A stretch of 64,000 nucleotides of DNA, from positions 3,149,501 through 3,213,500 of the forward strand of contig CM034390.1 of NCBI GenBank assembly GCA_019925095.2. The letters run 5' to 3'. Origin of the DNA: Dendrolimus kikuchii. Lineage: Eukaryota > Arthropoda > Insecta > Lepidoptera > Lasiocampidae. Below the pieces are notes generated by a model. The model was not told the origin of the DNA. It saw only the letters and a program-made list of their open reading frames with translations, and made no database searches. The stretch's first letter is position 1, and every line of letters begins with the position of its first letter. Below, piece after piece: positions 50,535-62,500 of this stretch. Both the position numbers and the translations under genes were made by a program.

Positions 50535-53500
50535 CTATCGACAGATACTAACATGAGTGTAATATCCGAAAACAATAGATTACTAGAATATGCCCGCGAC
50601 TTCGTCCACATTTGACGTGGAAAATTCCCACGATATTCCCTGGATAAAAATACCCAACCTTTATAAAAAGTAATCTATTATTTTAGTGAAAACTGTGTTA
50701 GAATAAGCTATTTTTTATGCACCCGAACAACTAACTACAAACCGCTCCTGGAAAAATTCCCAGGGGATCCCCGGGATAAAAAGTCACACATTTTATTACA
50801 TAAAATTTGCTATCGATCGGTAAAAAAATCACACACAATCATAATAAAACTACGTTTTAACGGTTTTAAGCGCGGTAATTTTATTTGATTTTGGTTTTTC
50901 CGACGTTTCGGCCACTTTTCAGTGGCCGTGATCACGGCCGTGATCAAACCAAAATCAAATAAAATTATCGCGCTTAAAACCGTTAAAACGTAGTTTTATT
51001 ATGTATACAAGTCGCGAAAACTTAAGAAAATATTACACACACAATCACATTGGAATTCGATTTTTTTAACCTGGTCATTTTGAATCATTCACATAAAACA
51101 TTCCGGCCTGGATTCGCAGGATAAAACTTAGCGCAGATTTTAAGTCGTAAGAATTTGCTGTCGATTAGCGAAAACCGCATCGAAATCGGCTCGATAGTTG
51201 TTACGTGAGCCCCGAACAAACGGATAAGAAATCTAAAAAAATGCATCATGTTCTCCGACGTTTATAGTCTATTCCAGTTTTTTTTTAATAGCCTCAATGT
51301 ACAGACACGACATGTATAGAATTTTGAAAAATTGACCACCTTTAAACACCAAGTTGTTGTTCGAAGACTCACCGAAACAGCAGTATAGTAGCAAATAGAG
51401 ATTATATGAATTTAGCAGCAGTTATAAACAAAGTGAACTGTGCCGAATTACGTAGTTGAGAAAATTCAGTTATATATTTTATTGATTATTTTCTCAATTA
51501 ACAACTTGTGAAATTTATAATCACCTAGATAAAACATCCCATTAATATCTATTTATTATCTTACTCTAAAAAAATTTTGGCGCCGTTTTTAATCTTTCTA
51601 CTCTAGCTACTATGGCGCCATCTAAATCAGCTGCTTTTCAACAGACACTTTGCTACACTGATATAGTCCTCTTCTATCTTCCATAATTACAATCAAGCAA
51701 TTAAAGAATAATTATTTACTTCTATCAGAATATTTCAAAACCTTTTGTTAGTTTCTGTTCTGGTAATAAAAATCATTCTTAGACCAGCAGCCTTATTTAT
51801 GTTAATTTTAATTTATCACTTGCTCTTCGCCTACACTCCGTAAAATTGCAGGACTGACGGAACGTACGCTTTAAAAAAAACAATATGACTTCGCAAAGTT
51901 TCTGTATTTAGCCCACGTCAGAAATGCACGAATGTCAACGTATTAGAAAAAACTTCCAGAAAATGAGCAACAGAGGACGGGCCAGACTCATGGGTCCCGA
52001 ATAAATAAATTTCACGATTTTATAAATCTGAGAATATATGAATCGCATGATGAAATATATGAACTTACTTCTTTGAGAAGTCCTTGAAAGCGAGTCGTAG
52101 TTTGTTCGTCAGCCGAGTCGGGGGCTGCGTGCCGTCTGCCACCGGAGCCAAGAATACCTGAACAAAGTCACAAGTTTCTATCGTTAAATTCACACCAAAA
52201 TTATGTGTATAATAATGTCAAACTATTCCATCTTCTCTCGTGTTATAAACATCTTATGGTATTAAGAACTTGCCAAAGACGTATAAGTAGGAGCTAAACT
52301 AAGAGATAGAAAAAAAGGTTCAGATATAAGAAATATCACATTTTATTTTATGTTCAAGGCTTGGCAACTAGGCCTTTAAGCCAGGCGCAGTTGTATTGTA
52401 GGCTACAATCCACACCACTCAACGCAGTTCTTGTGAAAACTCGAAAGGCCACATTTGACTATACAGTTCACATTTCTCACAAAACACAATTACTACTCAA
52501 AAACTGGCAATATCCTACAAATATTGTTCATTTTAGAGTAATTTTACACATTTTTAGAAAATAAAACTGTTCCCGCCAAAAACTCAAGAAAAATCACAAA
52601 AGTAGAAGATCTAATTGCATAAATTACAAAGCTTAAATGGAGACGTACTGGGTGTAAGCGATGAAATAATATTTTTTTATTGTAATATCAGTCCGTGGCA
52701 AAATACGTGATACGTGTGAACGCACGCGTTCCTAGAGCAGTGCAGGGCTTGATGCGCGCGAGATGTACTGCGGCCATCTTGTTTTGTTCGTTCCTTTTTA
52801 TGCATGTCATCGCTCGCGTCATCACCTACTTTCCACATTTGGCGCATAAAATATAGTAAATTTCAAATGTTACGTTTTTCTCGTGTATAAAAATACATTT
52901 TTCAAGTAAAATATTTAATGGACAAAAAGTGTATTTTTCTCAAAAACCAGCACAAACGGAGGTTTACACTGGGTATATGGACAAGAGAAAGCACTATAAA
53001 ATTTACAAGGATGGCAACGGAGTGGATACCACGACATGGGAAAAGAAAGACGAGGGTTACGTCACACGTTAAGGGGAGCGGGTCTTAAAATTCGTGACGG
53101 CACATTTCAAAATTTAAGCTTTAAAACACGAAATTTTAAGTATTAACGAAAAACTACAAAATATTTCCAACTCTATCTGTACGAGAATAGTGTGTAAATA
53201 ATCTATATATATATAATTATAAAAATCAATTGCTGTTCGTTAGTCTCGCTAAAACTCGAGAACGGCTGGACTGTTTTGGCTAATTTTAGTTTTTAATTAC
53301 TTGTGGAAGTCCGGTGAAGGTTTACAAGGTGAGTAAATATGAAAAAAATGCTTGGAATATAGTAAAAACAACAATGTCGCTTTCCCTTAGGTACTATTCC
53401 TACCTGTCAAACATTTGATGTTCGCCCCGTCGTTTAGAAATCAATTAAATTTAAAAGTCGTTCAGTAATCAAATTAAATTTAAAAGTGAAGTTTTTTTTT

Positions 53501-56500
53501 CATATTTTTGGTTTTGAATGTCAAACGTTTGATGTTCGTCCCGTCGTTCAGAAATCAACGATTTTTATTTATTGATTCTGAGGCGGTACGAAGTTTGCCG
53601 GGTCAGCTAGTTAAAAAAACAATTTAAATGGAACTAAAACTAATTGCGGAACTGCTGTTTTAATTTAATATTTTTTTGTTGTAAATTGCATAATTTTTTT
53701 TTTTGGATTTTATGGCTTGGCAGCTAGGCCTTTAAGCCAGATCTTAGATTTAATGTAGTTACTTTATTTTCTGAAACCTATGCGTAGCACAGCTGAACTG
53801 TAGGCTATCAGCTAGTGTCATTCAATGGAGTTCTTGTGACAACTCAAAAGGCCACATTTGACACAGTTCACATTTTTCACAAAACACATAATTACTACTC
53901 AAAAATTAACAAGATCCTACAACTATTGTTCATTTTAGAGTAATTTTACACATTTTTAGAAAATAAAACTGCACGGCACAACGTCTCCTTTCAGTTCCCG
54001 CCAAAAACTCCGTAAATTGCATAATATGTGACATCACACTCTGGGGAGGGAGGAGGCTCACGAATGTGATAAGGACGGGGGAGGGGGTCAAGAAATCATG
54101 AAATTTGTGTGACGTCATTTGTGGATGGACCCTTATAGCCAAGACTAGTTGAGTTACCAAATATCTTCAATATTTATTTCGTGAGTTTACGCTTACGAAT
54201 ATTTACAAAGATAGAGTAGTACGCCACGGGCACGCCACTGGACTTAACAGAATAGCGAAATCAGGCAAAGCTACGATTGAGGCTATAGTGCCCGACGATT
54301 TTGACGAGACAGTTATAGCAGGATTAAGAAAGAAAAAACCAAAGATAATGCTGACCTGAGCCAGTTCCAGCGGTCCCTGGTTGACGGTGGTGCCGATGCA
54401 GCCCTGCACCACCATCTGCAGCATCTTGGGGTCCGCCGGCTCCTGGCTGGTCGCCGCCCCCAACTCGTTTATCTATAACACAACAAACATGCAGACGAGT
54501 CGAGTTCGTACGATGAATAAAAAAAAAAGAAAAAAACAAGGGGCTAATTCTTTCTTTCTTTTCTTCTTTCTTTCTACATCTATATAACAAAATACTAAAA
54601 ATGTTGTGTCTTGTTTTTTAGATTTCTTTATGTTTGTCCGTTTGTTCAGGATTCACGTAAAAACTATTGGGCCGATTGACAGCAAATTTCCGGATTTAAA
54701 ATCTGTGATACTTCATATCCCGGAAATCCCGTGGCATTTCTTCCAGGAGTGATTTCCAGCTGTTAGGACATATATAAATTAGCTTGTTCCGTCCAACGTG
54801 GACAACGTTGTCCTGCTCTGAAAAAATAAAAATCCAGGACCCGATCCCAGCGCCACCTACCGGTTCCAATTGTGGATTTAAACCATCCGGGGACCTACTT
54901 AAACACACAAAAACAATATTACCAAAATCGGCCCAGGGGATTAGGAGGATTTTAGAACCCGATCTCAGCGCCACCTATCGGTTCCAACGGGATAAAAGTA
55001 TCCTATGTCCGTCACCTGGTTCTGAGCTACTTCCCCACCAATTTTTAGCCAAATCGGTACAGCCATTCTTGAGTTATAAATAGTGTAACTAACACGACTT
55101 TCTTTTATATATACTTATATAAGATAGATATTATAAACTTAAATTTTATGAAAGTGTAACTAGAGAATACTAAGAAATGTGTTGTTCATTTACTCAATTC
55201 TGTTTTACCTTTTTTTGTATATCTTCAATCGCAACTTCGATAGGAGACAAGATTATTTGAGCCTTTTGCACCACCTGTAAATAATATAGGCAAAGATTTT
55301 TAACAAAAATTAATACGTCTATTTATGTGAAGTATGCAGCTGTAAGTACGATGACGCGAGAATGTGACCCGTCGTTGGTTTATTTCATAACATAAATCCA
55401 TTAAGTTGAAAGTAAGTAAATACCATCATGATAAACGTGCGCTAACCTAAACTCTCGTTTATAATATAATTATAATTTTATGGTTACAAAATAAAGAATA
55501 TGCTAAGATTTCTTTATTAATATCTTAAATAAATTGATAGTGCCAAGTATTAGAGGACAGTGCCATTTATTGGAGGTCAGTGCCAAAGATTGGAGGTCGG
55601 TGCCATTTATTGGAGGTCGGTGCCAATTATCGGAGGTCGGTGCCATTTATTGGACGTCAGTGCTATTTATTTGAGGTCAGTGCCATTTATTGGAGGTTAG
55701 TGCCATTTATAGGAGATCGGTGTCATTTATTCGACGTTAGTACCATTTATTGGAGGTTAGTGCCATTTATAGGAGGCCGGTGTCATTTATTGAACGTCAG
55801 TGTAAGTATCGGAGGTCGGTGCCATTTATTGGAGGTCGGTGCCAATTATCGGAGGTCGGTGCCATTTATTGGATGTCAGTGCTATTTATTTGAGGTCAGT
55901 GCCATTTATTGGAGGTTAGTGCCATTTATAGGAGATCGGTGTCATTTATTCGACGCTAGTACCATTTATTGGAGGTTAGTGCCATTTATAGGAGGCCGGT
56001 GTCATTTATTGGACGTCAGTGTAAGTATCGGAGGTCGGTGCCATTTATTGGAGGTCAGTGCCAATTATCGGAGGTCGGTGCCGTTTATTGGACGTCAGTG
56101 CCATTTATTGTAGGTTAGTGCTATTTATAGGAGGTCGGTGTCATTTATTCGACGTCAGTACCATTTATTGGAGGTTAGTGCCATTTATAGGAGGTCGGTG
56201 TCATTTATTGGACGTCAGTGTCAAGTATCGGAGGGCGGTGCCATTTATTGGAGGTCGGTGTCATTTATTGGACGTCAGTGTCAAGTATCGGAGGGCGGTG
56301 CCATTTATTGGAAGTCGGTGTCATTTATTGGACGTCAGTGTCAAGTATCGGAGGGCGGTGCCATTTACTGGAGGTCGGTGTCATTTATTGGACGTCAGTG
56401 TCAAGTATCGGAGGGCGGTGCCATTTATTGGAGGTCAGTGCCATTTATTGGAGTTCGTTCCCATTCATTGGAGGTCAGTGCCATTCATTGGAGGTTAGTG

Positions 56501-59500
56501 CCATTTATAGGAGGTCGGTGTCATTTAATGGACGTCAGTGTCAAGTAGCGGAGGGCGGTGCCATTTATTGGAGGTCAGTGCCATTCATTGGAGGTCAGTG
56601 CCAATTATCGGAAGTCGGTGCCAATTATTGGGTGTGGTATATAGTTGATTCCGATTGTATAATCTGTGAAAGAGCTTAATACTCGGCGCCATTGAAGTAT
56701 TGTGCCCACCTGTATCCTGGTCTTGACGTAGGGGAAGTGGTGCGCCGTGGTGAGGATCGTCTTCCGCTTGCACTGGTCCGCGATGTCGCCGTGAGCGCGC
56801 CCGTCCACCGTGAACGGAGTCGCGTACATGAAACGCTCTGGACAACAATTTATTCATTTACCCTACCATGCCTCATGGTCTAATCTATAATATTATACAA
56901 TTCTAAAAATGCCGTGTCTATACATTGCAGCTATTATTTAAAAAAAAACAATTTGAATAGACTATGAACAATGAAGAACATGATACAATTTTTTTCAGAT
57001 TTCTAGTCTGTTTAGGATTCACGTAAAAACTACCGAGCTGATTTTAATGAGGTTTTCGTTGATCGATACCAAATTTTTGGAATTAAAATCTGGGGTACCA
57101 GACTGACAAAAGAATTCTAATTCCGATGCGATTTTTTTACTACTTCATAGCATACTTTATTTATAATAAGATCTAGTCTACTTTTTATCCCGAGAATCCC
57201 GCAGGAATTTACCTGAGAGCGGTTTAAAGCTGTTCTAGTCAGCATGCATAAAAATGTCTATCAAAATGCACCCGCGCCTCGTCCTTGTAAATCGATACAA
57301 CCACTTGTTCACTGTCTATGTTATCAAATTTATACATACATAACTTCACGCCAGTTCCCTTGCGGGGTAGGCACGAACAACAGAGCGCCATTCAGGCTTA
57401 TTCTTACACACCTCACTTGCTTCTTTGACATTCATAACTCTTGTCATGCAGGCTCATCAAATTAATAATGTTTTATTTATTACTATCATATATTAAGGGC
57501 ATTAAATTCTTAGACAAATCTTAAATACGAATATAAATCGCGCGAGAGCAACAAATCCGTGTGAATCTTACAAATTTTCTAGGCATACCGTCTTTTCGAC
57601 ACAATAAAAAAAAACTACCCTCATATAAATTGCATAACGATCGAAAGAGCGCGCATTTCATAATTTAATTTACTATTTCGCATTCCGAACACTCACTGAT
57701 ATTATAATTCCTCTCGTAGTGCGTGATCCTCTTCCGGAGCTCGTGGGGCTCGAAGTAGGGCTCCACGTACGTGATCTGGATGTAGGCCTTGTCCGGGTCC
57801 AGGGTGCTGATGTCTACGGTGTTGGAGTCCTTGATTATCACCACGTTTTCAGTTCCAAAACGCTGCCCGTAGAAGTTCTGATACGAACATTTCGTGTGAT
57901 ATCAAATAATCATGTATGAAACCTTGTTTGGAGCAAATTTTTTTTTTAAATTTATAATGCATGTCGCTGAAGAGCACAGATCATGAGTGCCATGGGAAGG
58001 CTAACATAGAGGGGTCCCTTTGAAAATTTTAATGTAAATATAACGTGCCTTTGGAATTGTATGAATGTACTTCCTGGTGATCAGTGGATTGTGTGCGGTT
58101 ATCATGTGTGATTTTTAGGTCTTAAATAATTAAACACTGAGAAAAAGTATAGGCGACAATTTATTGCGCAAACTAGGAGTAGAACGAACAAAAACAAAAG
58201 AAGATAAAAGTACTCAGAATTTAAATATTGGTGTTGCCAACGGTGAACACCGGTAGGCGATTATCCCTGTCAACACCATATAGTAATGCAGCCAAGAACA
58301 CGCCCCGGTCAGTGTAGGATGTTACGTCACGTACATGGAGTAATTTATTGCTATATAAAAGCTTTCTGTATATAGAGTCTTAAGTTATGTTGTGTTGTAC
58401 ATGGAGAGTACAACACACGTCGGTCTTATTTTGTACTCCCTAAAGATTATATATGCAGAAATCTTAACTGCTACGTGAAAATATTTAAACCCCTAAACAT
58501 GTTCGTAGATGCATCTCTGAAGGTTTTCTGTTTTCTGTATTGATAGATTTTGGCACGTACATGGACTACTCAGTTTTAACCTTGCTAATTATATAGTAAT
58601 AAATTATTCCACGTACGTGACGTAACACAGGACTATTGTAAGAAATGAAAACAGAAGGTACCGGGCTATTGGGGTGAACTACTAGTGGAACTAAGGGTCT
58701 GGGACTACATAGACTGTGGCAAATTAAAAAAAAAATGACGTCTACCCGTCGCAATGTTCGGGGAACATGGATAAAATGGACAGACAGTGAATCGCCACAC
58801 CATACATGGGTCCCAAAAATGTTGTATAAGATTGGCAAGAGGCAATATGGATTCGAGTGGCTAAGAGGTGTGCAGAGATGGGCAGCTGGTACACCGAGGC
58901 TACTTCCAACATTAGGCCATTTATTACTTCCACCCCTGGAGCTCGAGTCTTAGCTCTAGCTCATGCTTTATTGTTAAGATTTGTGTATTAGTCATTACTT
59001 ATTATTAACGCAATACTTGCAAATGGCGTTTTTGAGAAAAACGCGGTAAACATATGTTTAGATATATAAACAACATATCCATGTTGTAAAATGTTTTCGT
59101 GGTACCGTAATGGCTAGCGCAAGCATCCCAGGGTCAAAGGGCGCGGATTCGAATCCTGATCGGAACGCATGCATCGGTCAGGATTTGATGCAGTTTTCTG
59201 ACCTAACGTGATGAAACCGGCACATCAAGATAACCGATGTGTCAAACCTACCTATCCGCCTTGGACAAGCATGGCGGGTATACTGTCCGTTCCCCAACAG
59301 TGTGATGACCGAGCCCAGCATTGGGACGTTTATGGGCCGTTATTATTTTTTTATAAACAACACGACCATGTTATGTAACTTTTTAATGTACCTAAAAACA
59401 ATTTAAAAAAATGAAACTTTATGTAAAGATTAGCTCCTTGGGAATAACATTTCTGCAAGTGCGATTAATGAGTAGAGCAGAAATGCTGTCAATTGGAAGT

Positions 59501-62500
59501 CCATGTCACCTCCAGCCTGCTGAATATCTCCGGGAGTTTGGTGAGCGCGTGCTCCTTGTAGACGAACTGCTCCTGGTCGAGGTCCCCGAAGCGCGCGCCG
59601 TAGAACGACACGCGGAAGTACGTGCCGAACACGCGCTTGCCGTGCAACTGCTCGATGCGCGTGAACGCCTCGTTCAGTTTACTTTAGAAAAAAAAATGTG
59701 TGTGTGTGTAAACTCCGCACGACGAGCACGACTGCAGTTTACTTCTTATGTGCAATTATCTTTCAATACGCACTGTTTGATATTATTTTAGATCTTATTT
59801 CATTGCAAGACGTTCTAATTTCAAAACACCTTATTTTATACTGATGGATATTATTGTAGATCTTATTCAATTGCATTAAATTTCGAAATTGTACAATAGT
59901 AAGGGCGGTTACAAGACGTTCTAATTTCAAAACACCGTATCTTATACTGATGGATATTATTTTGGATCTTATTTAATTGCATTAAATTTCGAAATTGTAC
60001 AATAATAAGGGCGGTTACAAGACGTTCTAATTTCAAAACACCGTATCTTATACTGATGGATATTATTTTGGATCTTATTTAATTGCATTAAATTTCGAAA
60101 TTGTACAATAATAAGGGCGGTTACAAGACTTTCTAATTTCAAAACACCGTATCTTATACTGATGGATATTATTTTGGATCTTATTTAATTGCATTAAATT
60201 TTGAAATTGTACAATAGTAAGGGCGGTTACAAGACGCTCTAATTTCAAAACACCGTATCTTATACTGATGGATATTATTTTGGATCTTATTTAATTGCAT
60301 TAAATTTTGAAATTGTACAATAGTAAGGGCGGTTACAAGACGTTCTAATTTCAAAACACCGTATCTTATACTGATGGATATTATTTTGGATCTTATTTAA
60401 TTGCATTAAATTTTAAAATTGTACAATAATAAGGGCAGTTACAAGACGTTCTAATTTCAAAACACCGTATCTTATACTGATGGATATTATTTTGGATCTT
60501 ATTTAATTGCATTAAATTTTGAAATTGTACAATAATAAGGGCAGTTACAAGACGTTCTAATTTCAAAACACCGTATCTTATACTGATGGATATAATTTTG
60601 GATCTTATTTAATTGCATTAAATTTCGAAATTGTACAATAATAAGGGCGGTTACAATTTCAAAACACCGTATCTTATACTGATGGATATTATTTTGGATC
60701 TTATTTAATTGCATTAAATTTCGAAATTGTACAATAATAAGGGCGGTTACAAGACGTTCTAATTTCATAACACCGTATCTTATACTGATGGATATTATTT
60801 TGGATCTTATTTAATTGCATAAAGTTTTGAAATTGTATATTATTTATAAAAACATAACGCTTGTTTTTTCACTCCTCAAAAATATGCCAGGTCTTATATG
60901 AAAATGGATTCTTAAGGAAGCAAACTCGAAGTACACAGAAAATAATTATATTGGAGTCGAACCATAAACCATTATGAATTCAATGATTTTAACGAATCGA
61001 TTCAAACGAATACAATTGTTAAAAAAAAACAAAATAAATATAACACACTCTTCTAGGCATCATTGCAAATATATTTTATCACATAGAATTATTATTATTA
61101 TTTTTATAACTTCATTGCCTCTTTTAGATTTAAAACGTAGCAAATGTGTATATCTGAATTACTATTCATGTTTAAACTTTTCGATAATACGCCAAGCTCC
61201 AGGTCACAGTTGACAGACATAACGTTGTCATGTGTTACATTTATAAAATAATAAGCTATTCTAATTATGTTCTTTTAATTTGATACACATAAGACGTCGT
61301 AAATATTTGTCATTTAAAGACAAGCTTAATTTGCCAGGTGGTAGGGCATTTGCCCGACTGGATGGCTATCACCCCTGGTCTAGAGTATGCCGCCATAATA
61401 GCCTGGAGTTGTGTTCCGGCATCAGTGACCAGGTTCCAGTCTCCTTTAAGAGAGCAACAGCGCATTTGTAGCTCCTTTGGTGTTGCAAATGTCCACAGGC
61501 GATGGTAACCGCTTTCCATCAAGTGAGCCGTCTGCCTGTCTGCTCAACTCCTGCAATAAAAAAAAAAGCTTAATACAGTTTTGATGGAAAAAAACTGATT
61601 ATCGGTTAATAATTCGGAAATGTGTAGAAATTATTTCCGATACTGTTACAAAGTTAGCTCGTCAGTAGGTATTTATATGAAACGTCAAATGGGGCTTCTT
61701 AAAACGACTGAACAATAATCAAGCACTACAAACACTAATGATAAAAAAACCGACTTCAAAAACTAAAAAACTAAAAATGTATAAAATAACTTCAAGATGT
61801 TTTAGATAATATATATTAATAATAATAGCTTTAGAAATAAGTTATTTTATAGTTTTTGAAGTCGGTTTTATTAAACGAAGTTTTTTTATTTTATTTGTTA
61901 CTTTTTAGTGTCTAGCTATGTATGGGTAGACCTACGAAAGGTGCCGCGCTTCTTAAAAAATATAGGTCCCAAGAAACGGGAACAAAAAAATGTTCGTAAA
62001 ATGAAAACTACTGGGCCAAATTATGTTAAATTTTTAGTAGACTAAATGGCAACTATTCCGCGTCAAACTAAACAAGAATCACGTAAATCGGACCATAAAT
62101 CTCAGCGTAATCGGTGTATATATGGAAAGGAATGGAAAAATTTTCATAAAAAATGTTCATAAAATGAAAACTACTGGGCCAAACTATGTTAAATTTTTAA
62201 GGGACCAAATGGCAGGTATTCCGCGTCGAACAAAAAAAGAATCATATAAATCGGATCACAAATCTCGGAGTAATCGGTGAACATACATAAAAAAAAACAA
62301 AAAAAAAAGATCCCGACGAATTGAGAACCTCCTACCCTTTTTTTGAAGTCGGTTAAAAAACGTATTCATACTGACTGGTTGTCAGGCGCAAATAAAGACA
62401 AGAAAGTTTTTCGTCTACCCTCCATTTATTCCAACGTTTTTCGCTCACCTGTGAATGTTGGCCAATTTCTTGTAATCCCGATGCTCCTCGGCGATGGGGA

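Noticed and set aside
52690..52830. Alternative promoter in a Zir intron (CpG-rich, CGGCCATCTTG)
   Set aside because: Only a YY1-like word and raised CpG; no initiator or exon to pair with it.
55580..56679. Long overlapping + strand ORFs of 136-177 codons rich in 'FIGGRCHLL' and 'EVSAIYW'
   Set aside because: They are translations of the 20-bp minisatellite in three frames; no start context and no domain.
60499..60768. - strand ORF of 89 codons with repeated [11 protein letters not shown]
   Set aside because: A direct product of the 106-bp tandem repeat.
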